From contig JAADEP010000025.1 of the NCBI GenBank assembly GCA_013153335.1, positions 1 through 5,242 of the forward strand: a stretch of DNA of 5,242 bases. Direction: 5' to 3'. A model generated the notes under the pieces. That model was given only the letters and a program-made list of their open reading frames with translations, did no database searches and was not told where the DNA came from. The DNA is from Chloroflexota bacterium (GTDB taxonomy: Bacteria; Chloroflexota; Anaerolineae; Anaerolineales; DRMV01). Made by a program: the position numbers and the translations under genes. Shown here in pieces: positions 1 to 5,242 of the stretch (the stretch's first letter is position 1; every line of letters begins with the position of its first letter).

Positions 1-283
1 GCACCGAATGACCGGTTAGCCCGCGGATCCCGTGCATAAGCACGACAGCGAGCATCCATGGCCATGCGCCGTAGGCATATCCATTCGGCGGTTCGGGTAT
101 AGTCGGGGGTGGGTTCGAGGTAAAGAGGCTCGCATAGGCCCACAGAGCCTTCCACCCGATAAGGAAAATGCTGTAGTCGTCCCAGGCTTCGCCATACGTC
201 GGAACCAGGGCCAGCCCCAGCAGCCAGAGCAGAGCCAGTCCCGCAACGATGCCGAGCTTGCGTCGTGTGGAACCCGACGTCAC
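1..283 (-). CDS. Polytopic membrane protein, possible GT-C (GT39/ArnT-like) glycosyltransferase; N-terminal part only
   Basis: The minus strand reads open from a GTG at 283-281 to the left edge, giving the first 94 residues of a longer protein. A short basic N-terminus (RRK at 7-9) is followed by a hydrophobic segment at about 10-28. Next comes a loop with YGEAWDD (30-36), a proline-rich stretch (58-66), an aromatic GYAYGAWPW patch (68-76) and the start of a second membrane segment (about 74-86). An acidic motif just after the first membrane helix is where GT-C glycosyltransferases using polyprenyl-phosphate sugars carry their catalytic acid. That match is by layout only, so the assignment is tentative. 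The GTG was chosen because AGGGGG (296-291) lies 7 nt upstream. A GTG ten codons earlier is possible, just downstream of an in-frame TAG. Being a membrane protein reads clearly; the glycosyltransferase role is a guess. It is divergent from the operon starting at 1124. Confidence 0.7.
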   Translation of the reverse strand, partial: MTSGSTRRKLGIVAGLALLWLLGLALVPTYGEAWDDYSIFLIGWKALWAYASLFTSNPPPTIPEPPNGYAYGAWPWMLAVVLMHGIRGLTGHSV

Positions 284-330
284 GTTCGCGCCCCCTAAGG
301 CCAGGGCCACCAGGTGCTAAGATCGGGGCC

Positions 331-339
331 AATATAGCA
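331..339 (-). promoter_or_regulatory. Extended -10 promoter for the leftward membrane protein gene
   Basis: Read on the minus strand, 339 to 331 is TGCTATATT: a TG-N extension plus a -10 hexamer matching TATAAT at five of six positions. No recognisable -35 lies 17 nt upstream. The predicted start near 324 would leave a leader of about 41 nt before the GTG at 283. The same TG-N-hexamer design precedes the two other independently transcribed genes in the window, which supports the call. Confidence 0.45.
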
Positions 340-440
340 AGGGTCCATCTCATCGCTGCCTGCAAGAGAGACCTGAAACATCTCGACCGCCGCCTTAAAC
401 GGGTAGCCCCCGACAGGAAAGCTGAGTTCACGAAGGCATT

Positions 441-478
441 TGGGCTCGCATGGCGAGCTCATTTTACTCGCTTTTTTA
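441..478 (+). terminator. Possible intrinsic terminator, rightward
   Basis: Bases 441-449 pair with 453-461 to form a 9-bp stem (one G-T wobble) closed by an ATG triloop. TTTT follows at once (462-465), and after a short gap there is a run of six T (472-477). On the minus strand no T tract follows, so it can only act rightward. No plus-strand protein gene lies before it, so it would end either a small RNA or antisense transcription coming out of the leftward gene. The T tract is interrupted, which lowers confidence. Confidence 0.35.
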
Positions 479-527
479 TAGCTAGGGGGATGCGCGCGAG
501 GTATCCTATCCACCGATTGCCCGCCCG

Positions 528-657
528 CGTGTTGAGCTGAACTCGCGTTTGGCCCGCGGGCGGCTGAACCCGCCCGCTATCCTCGCCGTCTGCCATGCGT
601 TCCCGAGCGTTGGGCCGAATAATTTGTGTGCAATTTTATCTTAGTCGCGGGCCTCCA
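528..657. repeat. Diverged direct repeat, copy A
   Basis: First of three related units. Its best matching block, 567-605, is identical to 750-788 of copy B at 36 of 39 positions without gaps. Block 549-577 matches 854-882 of copy C at 26 of 29, all differences being transitions. It contains a perfect 8-bp hairpin: GCGGGCGG (556-563), loop CTGAAC, CCGCCCGC (570-577). Further on are an AT-rich patch (ATTTTAT at 633-639) and a tail GCGGGCCTCCA that recurs in copy C. The 5' boundary is approximate. About 53 bp of GC-rich sequence separate it from copy B. Confidence 0.75.
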
Positions 658-710
658 ACCCGCGGCGGGGCAGCGCGCGAGCGCGACCATGGCCCCAGGC
701 CGCGGGGATT

Positions 711-832
711 CGCGGGCGACGGAACCCGCGCTTAACCCGCAGGCGGCGGAACCCGCCCGCTATCCTCGTCGCCGGCCATGCGTTCCCGCCCGCGCGTTAG
801 GCCGGATAATTCGCGCGCGATTTTATACTAGC
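711..832. repeat. Diverged direct repeat, copy B
   Basis: This unit lies directly against copy C at a 122-bp period: 711-760 matches 833-882 at 44 of 50 positions. The hairpin arms are 739-746 and 753-760 around a 6-nt loop, with one A-C mismatch (GCAGGCGG against CCGCCCGC). It also carries CGCGCGCG at 812-819, followed by ATTTTAT at 820-826. Relative to copy A it is displaced by 183 bp, about one and a half periods, so an extra partial unit or an insertion probably lies between A and B. Confidence 0.78.
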
Positions 833-956
833 CGCGAGCGACTGAATCCGCGCTTAACCCGCGGGCGGCTAAACCCGCCCGCTAGAAATTCCCACCGCAC
901 GGCCCGCGTCGGGCCAGCCAGCTCACACGCAATCTTATGCTAGCCGCGGGCTTCCA
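833..956. repeat. Diverged direct repeat, copy C
   Basis: Third unit, with a perfect 8-bp hairpin (861-868 with 875-882, loop CTAAAC). After the hairpin it diverges strongly from A and B (about 884-920), then returns to register with a CACACGCA block (924-931), ATCTTAT (932-938), CTAGCCGCGGGC and CTTCCA. The middle may have been replaced or eroded. No repeat copy is seen to the right of it. Confidence 0.7.
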
Positions 957-1081
957 GCTCGTAGCGACACTCAACGGCGACAGCCCCCTCCCCTGCGCCT
1001 TCCCCTCGCCCCTTGACCCTTTCTACGACATTCACGTGCACCCAGCGGCTTCCGCGCGAAATACCGCCCAAGGGTGGGCTG

Positions 1082-1090
1082 TGCTAAAAT
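1082..1090 (+). promoter_or_regulatory. Extended -10 promoter of the deacetylase-FHA-recO operon
   Basis: TGCTAAAAT gives a TG-N extension and TAAAAT as the -10 hexamer (five of six matches to TATAAT). No fitting -35 is present at 1062-1067; a TTGACC at 1013-1018 is too far away. Transcription would start near 1097, about 27 nt before the ATG at 1124. AGGGT (1071-1075) and ACCCT (1091-1095) flank the element as a short inverted repeat that could bind a regulator, though arms this short may be chance. Confidence 0.5.
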
Positions 1091-1123
1091 ACCCTGGACG
1101 TATGTTGCGGAGAGGAAAAGACG

Positions 1124-2140
1124 ATGCCACCGACGGTCTACGCGACCTGGGTTCCTTCGCCGCAGCACCGCTACGGCGACCACCCTGAAAGCCCGGCCCG
1201 GCTGCGAGGTTTGGCCGACTTGCGCGAAGCGCACGACGGCACGATCTGGCTTGAAGCTCCGCTCGCGCCCATCGAGACGATTACGCGCGCGCATCACCCA
1301 AACTATGTAGCCTACCTGCAGCAAATTGTGCGCCACGGACCCGCGGTTATTGACTACGCGCCCACGTATGTCACGCCGACCTCGTTTGACGACGCGCGTC
1401 GGGCGGCCGGCGGCGTGCTCGCGGTGCTGGACGCGGTGCTCCAGAACGAATCCGCACGCGGGTTCGCGTGGATCCGGCCGCCCGGGCATCACGCGACGCG
1501 CACCCAGGCCATGGGCTTTTGCCTGTTCAACAACATCGCCATTGCCGCCCACGAAGCTCTGGCTCGCGGAATAGCACCCATCGCGATCGTGGATTTTGAC
1601 GCGCACCACGGCAACGGCACGCAGAACATCTTTTGGCATGAAGAACGCGTCGGGTTCGTTTCCACCCACCAGGAAGATATCTACCCCGGAACGGGTGACT
1701 TCGACGAGGCCGAACACGCGCGCGGGCGTATCCTCAACCTGCCCCTGCCCGCGCGCACCGATGACGAAGGGTACGCGCGCGTCTTTGACCAGGTTATCGG
1801 CCCCTGGATGGAACGCTGGCAGCCCGCGCTCATTTTGGTCTCGGCCGGCTTTGACGCGCATTGGCGCGATCCGCTCACCCAATTGGGGCTCTCCGCGCGG
1901 GGGTTCGCGGCCCTGGCTCAGCGCCTGGTGCAATGGGCCAATGCCTGGGCTCGCGGTCGTATCGTGTTCGCGCTCGAAGGCGGCTACGATCCCCTCGCGG
2001 TGGCGGCATCGGGCCGCGCGGTGTGGGCTGTGCTTCATGAGCGGCCATTGCCTGAAGATCCCCTCGGCCCCGCCCCCATGAAGGGCCCTGATGTAGCGGA
2101 TCGCATTCTCTACGCCCGGCGTCTGCACCATTTGGGATGA
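1124..2140 (+). CDS. Histone-deacetylase-superfamily zinc amidohydrolase (AcuC/acetylpolyamine amidohydrolase-like)
   Basis: This 338-residue protein is a complete single-domain arginase/deacetylase-fold enzyme, close to the usual length of bacterial members. It should hydrolyse an N-acetyl amide, releasing acetate, with a zinc-bound water; the substrate (protein lysine, acetylpolyamine or other) cannot be read from sequence. Visible motifs: HPE (20-22), RPPGHHA with the catalytic His pair H122/H123, GFCLFNN (131-137), DFDAHHGNGT with zinc ligands D159 and H161, SAGFDAH with third zinc ligand D244, and LEGGYD with the transition-state Tyr at 288. All expected active-site residues are present, so it is probably active. 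It appears cytoplasmic, with no signal peptide. The ATG is supported by AGAGGA at 1111-1116, 7 nt upstream. It is first in the operon and ends 7 nt before the VWA/FHA gene. Bacterial acuC-like genes often sit with acetoin or acetyl-CoA genes; this one does not, so a specific name is not justified. Confidence 0.93.
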   Translation: MPPTVYATWVPSPQHRYGDHPESPARLRGLADLREAHDGTIWLEAPLAPIETITRAHHPNYVAYLQQIVRHGPAVIDYAPTYVTPTSFDDARRAAGGVLAVLDAVLQNESARGFAWIRPPGHHATRTQAMGFCLFNNIAIAAHEALARGIAPIAIVDFDAHHGNGTQNIFWHEERVGFVSTHQEDIYPGTGDFDEAEHARGRILNLPLPARTDDEGYARVFDQVIGPWMERWQPALILVSAGFDAHWRDPLTQLGLSARGFAALAQRLVQWANAWARGRIVFALEGGYDPLAVAASGRAVWAVLHERPLPEDPLGPAPMKGPDVADRILYARRLHHLG

Positions 2141-2147
2141 GGCGCGT

Positions 2148-4112
2148 ATGCGAATTCGGCTGCTGTGGATCGTGGGCCTGGCCTTCGGGCTATGGGCCGC
2201 GGTCACGCCCCAAGTCGAAATGCCGCCGCCTTTGGGCCCGCAAGCGACCTTACGCCAACTTCGCATGACCGCATACCCCGAGGTCGAGGCTTGGGTCGCG
2301 GTGCAAAATCCCGAAGGCTATTTCATCGCGGGCCTGACCGCTGACGATTTCACAGTATGGGAAGAAGACCAGACTTACCCGGTCGAACAAGTCGGCGTGG
2401 TGCGACCGGGCATGCAAATCGTGATCGCGCTCAATCCCGCGCGCACCTTCGCCGTTCGTGACAACCAAGGCGTGAGCCGCTTTGACTACATCTATTACCA
2501 AATGGAAAGCTGGCTACGCCGCGCGCCCGCGCAGCATTATGACTTAAGCCTGGTCACAAGCACCGATCTCGAGGTCCGCCACACCGATGACCCGCGCGTG
2601 CTCCTCGATGCCCTGACGACCTATCGCGAACAAACTGCACCTCACTTTCGAGAGCTCGAGCCCCAAATCGAAGTGCTCGAACGCGCGCTTCGGCTGGCGA
2701 CCGAACCTTCCCCGCGCGGGCACCTCGCGCGCGAAGTCCTCTTCATCACCGCGCCGCCGCTCCCTGAACAGGTTCAGCTTCTGCCCGAGCTCGCACAACG
2801 CGCGCGCGAAGCCGGCGTACGGGTTTCGGTATGGATGGTGGGTCATCGGGATTGGATGGAGATGCCCCAAACCGAGGCCTTGCAACAGTTCGTCCAGGCT
2901 ACAGGCGGCTATTTTGAGCTCTTCAGTGGCCAGGAAGTGCTGCCCGACCTGCATGAATTCTTCACGAATCGAGAGCAAGTATATCGGCTGATATACGCGA
3001 CCAGCCGCAAAGAGCCCGGGCCGGTCAACGTGCGCATCGCGGCGCGCACCCCGTACGGCCTGCTCACCACCGAAGGGCAATACGAGGTGACCCTGCAACC
3101 GCCCGAGGTGCGTTGGGAACACGTCCCGCAAGAGGTGGTGCGCACCGCGCCCGACCCCGAAACCCCGCGAAGCGAGTGGCGCCCGACCGAGGTGCGGCTC
3201 ACCATCTCGGTTTCCTTCCCGGACGAAACCCCGCGTGATGTGGTGAAAAGCACCTTGTTTGTGGATGGCAAGCCCGTCCAAACCCAGACCCAGCCGCCCT
3301 TCGAGCGCTTCTTGTGGGACCTACGCGATTATACCCAAGATGGCACCCACGAGCTGCAGGTGGAGGTCGAGGACGCGCTCGGTCTGGTTGGCCGGACGCC
3401 CCCAACGGAAGTGCAAATCCGGTTGGTCGGTCCCACACCGGTCGCGCGGCCCGGGCGTCCCACGCCCGAAGCCATCCCCTCCGAAGCGACGGCCACGCCC
3501 GTGGCGGCCACCGCTCCGCCCAGCGCTCAAGGCTGGCCTTCGTCCGTGGTGATCGCGGTCGGGGCAGCTGGACTCGTATTGCTCGCCGCGCTGGGCTGGG
3601 GCTTATGGCGCTATCGGCCCACCTGGCCCAAAGCCTGGCTTCAAGAACTGCGCCTGCCTTGGGCCAAGAAAGCCCCAACCGGTTCCGAAACCCGCGTTTG
3701 GGCCGTGCTCGAGCCATTGCCACCGCTGCAGCCCGGATGGCCCGTCGGGCCCCGCATCGAACTTCGCTCGGCTGAGCTCATCTTGGGCGCGGATCCCGCC
3801 ATCGCCAACGTCGTGTTGAACGACCCTTCGGTGAGCCCGCGGCACGCGCGTCTCTGGCGCGATGCCCAAGGCCGGGTCTTCTTGGCCGATTTGCAATCGG
3901 TCGCGGGCACATGGGTCAATTACACGCCTATCACAACCCAGGGCGTCGCGCTCGAAGAGGACGACATTGTTTACATCGGTCGGTTCGGCTTCCGCGTGCG
4001 CCTGGGGCCGGATCTGACCGCAGACGCCGTCCCACCCTCTGCGGAGCCCAGGCCTGGCATACCCGAGCCCGGTCCTACGGTTTCGGACGCCGCGGCGAGG
4101 GAGGAGGCATGA
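2148..4112 (+). CDS. Membrane-spanning VWA-like / Ig-like / FHA-like protein
   Basis: The protein has 654 residues. Domain order: N-terminal signal or anchor (about 3-20); a beta-rich lead-in with GLTADDFTVWEE (62-73), typical of VWFA-related proteins of the TIGR03436 kind; a VWA-like alpha/beta region (about 88-285); an Ig-like beta domain with FVDGKPV and a DGTHELQVEV strand (about 346-428); a Pro/Thr/Ala-rich linker (429-464); a membrane helix (466-487) followed by basic residues; an FHA-like domain (about 525-620); and a Pro/acid-rich tail. By the positive-inside rule the VWA and Ig parts lie outside and the FHA part inside the cell. Both binding modules are atypical. The MIDAS position reads NPART (96-100) instead of DxSxS, and FHA keeps S563 and H566 but has Ala548 for the usual Arg and Ala586 for the usual Asn. 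The start follows GAGG (2139-2142) with a 5-nt gap. It overlaps recO by 4 nt. Its role is unknown; envelope scaffold or signalling receptor are both possible. Confidence 0.88.
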   Translation: MRIRLLWIVGLAFGLWAAVTPQVEMPPPLGPQATLRQLRMTAYPEVEAWVAVQNPEGYFIAGLTADDFTVWEEDQTYPVEQVGVVRPGMQIVIALNPARTFAVRDNQGVSRFDYIYYQMESWLRRAPAQHYDLSLVTSTDLEVRHTDDPRVLLDALTTYREQTAPHFRELEPQIEVLERALRLATEPSPRGHLAREVLFITAPPLPEQVQLLPELAQRAREAGVRVSVWMVGHRDWMEMPQTEALQQFVQATGGYFELFSGQEVLPDLHEFFTNREQVYRLIYATSRKEPGPVNVRIAARTPYGLLTTEGQYEVTLQPPEVRWEHVPQEVVRTAPDPETPRSEWRPTEVRLTISVSFPDETPRDVVKSTLFVDGKPVQTQTQPPFERFLWDLRDYTQDGTHELQVEVEDALGLVGRTPPTEVQIRLVGPTPVARPGRPTPEAIPSEATATPVAATAPPSAQGWPSSVVIAVGAAGLVLLAALGWGLWRYRPTWPKAWLQELRLPWAKKAPTGSETRVWAVLEPLPPLQPGWPVGPRIELRSAELILGADPAIANVVLNDPSVSPRHARLWRDAQGRVFLADLQSVAGTWVNYTPITTQGVALEEDDIVYIGRFGFRVRLGPDLTADAVPPSAEPRPGIPEPGPTVSDAAAREEA

Positions 4113-4912
4113 GCCGAAAACCGCGGCGTTGGCGCACGGAGGGGGTTGTTTTGCGCCGCCGAGACTGGGGCGAGAAAGACCTGCTGTTGGTGCTCTATAC
4201 GCAGCAAGGCAAACAAATTGTACGCGCGCCGGGGGCCCGCCATCCTCGCTCGCGGCGTGGACCCCATCTGCAACCCCTGCACCGGGTCGCGGTCTTGCTG
4301 GCGTACGGTCGGGAGCATCCCGTACTGGTCGAAGCCGAAACCCTGACTGCGTGGTTGGCCTTCCGAGAAGACGTCAACCGGTACGCCTGGGCATCGCTCG
4401 TCGCGGAGCTGACCGACCGGTTCGTGTGGGAAGGCGAACACTATCCCGGGCTCTATGACCTGCTGCTGCGCACCTTAGACGCGGTGGCCCGCCATCCCCA
4501 ACCGGATTGGCCGGTGCGCTATTACGAGCTGCACCTTCTGGGCCGCGTCGGCTTTCGGCCTGAATTGCAGCGCTGCATCCGCTGCGGCGCGCGCGTGCAA
4601 CCAGTGAACCAATACTTTTCCTTTGAGGAAGGCGGGGTTGTTTGTCCTCAATGTGCGGCCCAAGAGCCGGAGCACCTGTTGGCGGTGGATGTGCGCACCC
4701 TGAAGTACTTGCGGCACCTCCAACGCAGCGGTCCCGAAGCCATGTGGCGCCCGGTTCCAGAGCCCGCGCTGCGACGGCGATTGGGCACCATACTACAAGG
4801 CTACGAACAAAGCATTTTGGAGAAACGTTTGCGTGCGCCACGCGTCTTAAAACAATTGGACATTTATCCCCGTCCGCCCGAATCGGAATCGCCCGATGAA
4901 GAGCAGCGATAA
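4109..4912 (+). CDS. recO: DNA repair protein RecO
   Basis: This 267-residue protein is the usual length for RecO, the RecFOR mediator that anneals single strands and, with RecR, loads RecA onto SSB-coated DNA at gaps. The N-terminal OB fold (about 8-82) begins with RTEGVVLRRRDWGEKD and continues through a basic loop (HPRSRRG, 45-51) suited to DNA contact. A helical domain follows (about 83-250), with the family-like YYELHLLGRVGF segment (138-149). A four-cysteine zinc finger is intact: CIRC (156-159) and CPQC (179-182). The tail (252-267) is acidic and probably disordered. The ATG at 4109 was chosen over an upstream in-frame ATG at 3911 because the family's N-terminus begins here. It overlaps the previous stop as ATGA and follows a purine-rich ribosome site (AGGGAGG, 4098-4104). 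Translation is probably coupled to the FHA gene. It is the last gene of the operon; I see no clear terminator after it. Confidence 0.95.
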   Translation: MSRKPRRWRTEGVVLRRRDWGEKDLLLVLYTQQGKQIVRAPGARHPRSRRGPHLQPLHRVAVLLAYGREHPVLVEAETLTAWLAFREDVNRYAWASLVAELTDRFVWEGEHYPGLYDLLLRTLDAVARHPQPDWPVRYYELHLLGRVGFRPELQRCIRCGARVQPVNQYFSFEEGGVVCPQCAAQEPEHLLAVDVRTLKYLRHLQRSGPEAMWRPVPEPALRRRLGTILQGYEQSILEKRLRAPRVLKQLDIYPRPPESESPDEEQR

Positions 4913-4944
4913 TATATTCGCCGTCGCGATCCGACGCGGAAGCA

Positions 4945-4953
4945 TGGTATACT
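4945..4953 (+). promoter_or_regulatory. Extended -10 promoter for the gene at 4995
   Basis: TGGTATACT is a TG-N extension with TATACT, five of six matches to the -10 consensus. There is no good -35 at the matching distance. The predicted start near 4960 leaves a leader of about 35 nt. It lies in the 82-bp gap after recO, which suggests the downstream gene can be transcribed apart from the operon, although read-through remains possible because no terminator is visible. Confidence 0.5.
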
Positions 4954-4994
4954 AGACAGGTAAGGAAACGGGCCGACGTGCAGGGAGAAAGGAC

Positions 4995-5242
4995 ATGACC
5001 GCTTTTGCATGGCTTTTGGCGGGGTTGGTCATCGGGGCCCTCTTGACCAAATGGTATCTCCAGCGATCCGAAACGCCGAAAGAAGACGGAGAGTCGGCGG
5101 ATTTGGTCGTTCGCGAAGAAGCCCAGGGGTTATCGCCCCAACACGAACAGTGGCTGCGCGAATGGCTGCAACGTGAGAAACGGCGCACCGCGTGGAATGA
5201 CAAGTTTCTCCCTCGCGCGACCTTTGATTTCACCGAAGAAGA
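4995..5242 (+). CDS. Membrane-anchored protein of unknown function, 3' end missing
   Basis: The frame is open from the ATG at 4995 to the right edge, giving 82 complete codons. Residues 3-18 (AFAWLLAGLVIGALLT) form one membrane helix with almost nothing before it, then a basic KWYLQR, which places the rest in the cytoplasm. Residues 25-45 are acidic and probably flexible. From about 47 a charged, Trp-containing, probably helical segment begins (QHEQWLREWLQREKRR). The start is backed by GGGAG (4983-4987) at 7 nt and a purine-rich AAAGGA just before the ATG. I do not recognise the family. The visible part could be a tethering region ahead of a domain outside the window. Confidence 0.75.
   Translation, partial: MTAFAWLLAGLVIGALLTKWYLQRSETPKEDGESADLVVREEAQGLSPQHEQWLREWLQREKRRTAWNDKFLPRATFDFTEE

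Larger units (their letters stand above)
284..1123. other. 840-bp intergenic region without a convincing gene
   Basis: No reading frame here looks like protein: possible frames translate to Arg/Pro/Ala-rich sequence with no domain pattern, and none has a persuasive ribosome binding site. From left to right it holds the leftward promoter (331-339), an opposing -10-like element (315-323), a terminator-like hairpin (441-478), three diverged direct repeats with GC hairpins (528-956), a pyrimidine-rich stretch with no feature I can name (about 975-1022), and the operon promoter (1082-1090). I see no tRNA, rRNA or known riboswitch core motif. Confidence 0.6.

Noticed and set aside
265..540. Plus-strand open frame of 91 codons
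   Set aside because: It overlaps the start of the leftward membrane protein gene and the terminator-like hairpin, and shows no protein-family features.
626..943. Plus-strand open frame of 105 codons over the repeats
   Set aside because: The frame follows repeat sequence, gives Arg/Pro/Ala-rich protein, and has no convincing ribosome site or domain.
528..956. CRISPR array
   Set aside because: There are only three units, at unequal spacing, with the whole unit diverged rather than short identical repeats with unique spacers, and no cas gene is present.
971..2266. Long minus-strand open frame (431 codons) across the deacetylase gene
   Set aside because: It lies antisense to a gene with every catalytic motif intact; its translation is Arg/Gly-rich without domain signals. 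High GC makes such shadow frames common.
2544..3281. Minus-strand open frame of 245 codons inside the VWA/FHA gene
   Set aside because: It is antisense to a clearly domain-bearing gene, and its translation shows no recognisable pattern.
3911..4108. Upstream extension of recO to an ATG at 3911
   Set aside because: The added 66 residues are Arg/Gly-rich, lie in another frame over the FHA coding region and have no RecO counterpart. The ATG at 4109 has the ATGA overlap and ribosome site.
4922..4936. Hairpin CGTCG-CGATC-CGACG after recO as a terminator
   Set aside because: The stem is only 5 bp and no T tract follows; the extended -10 of the next gene comes right after it.

Overview
The window is GC-rich bacterial DNA. 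It holds five genes, two of them cut by the window edges, and one long intergenic region full of repeats. I infer Chloroflexota, perhaps an Anaerolineae-like or Thermoflexus-like lineage. This rests on the gene types (a VWA/Ig/TM/FHA protein next to recO, a GT-C-like membrane protein with a Tyr-Gly-Glu-Ala-Trp-Asp-Asp motif) and on base composition. It is a judgement from protein style, not a proven assignment.

Layout. Bases 1-283 on the minus strand hold the 5' end of a polytopic membrane protein gene, perhaps a GT-C glycosyltransferase, starting at a GTG. Bases 284-1123 hold no convincing gene. They contain a leftward promoter, a possible small rightward transcription unit ending in a terminator-like hairpin (about 315-478), three diverged direct repeats of about 122 bp, each with a GC-rich hairpin (528-956), and the promoter of the next operon.

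Bases 1124-4912 on the plus strand form a tight three-gene operon: a zinc-dependent histone-deacetylase-superfamily amidohydrolase, a large membrane-spanning protein with an extracytoplasmic VWA-like region and a cytoplasmic FHA-like domain, and the recombination mediator recO. Junctions are a 7-nt gap and a 4-nt ATGA overlap, so co-transcription and translational coupling are likely. A new promoter after recO drives a membrane-anchored protein of unknown function that runs off the right edge.

How they fit together: the deacetylase fold keeps all its catalytic residues and should be an active enzyme. RecO keeps its four zinc-finger cysteines and is a standard repair gene. The middle protein is the odd one: both its ligand-binding modules look degenerate. 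The VWA lacks a canonical MIDAS, and the FHA lacks the usual phosphate-contacting Arg and the conserved Asn. It has receptor topology but may work as a protein scaffold rather than a metal or phosphothreonine sensor. The three proposed gene promoters all look like extended -10 elements without a good -35.
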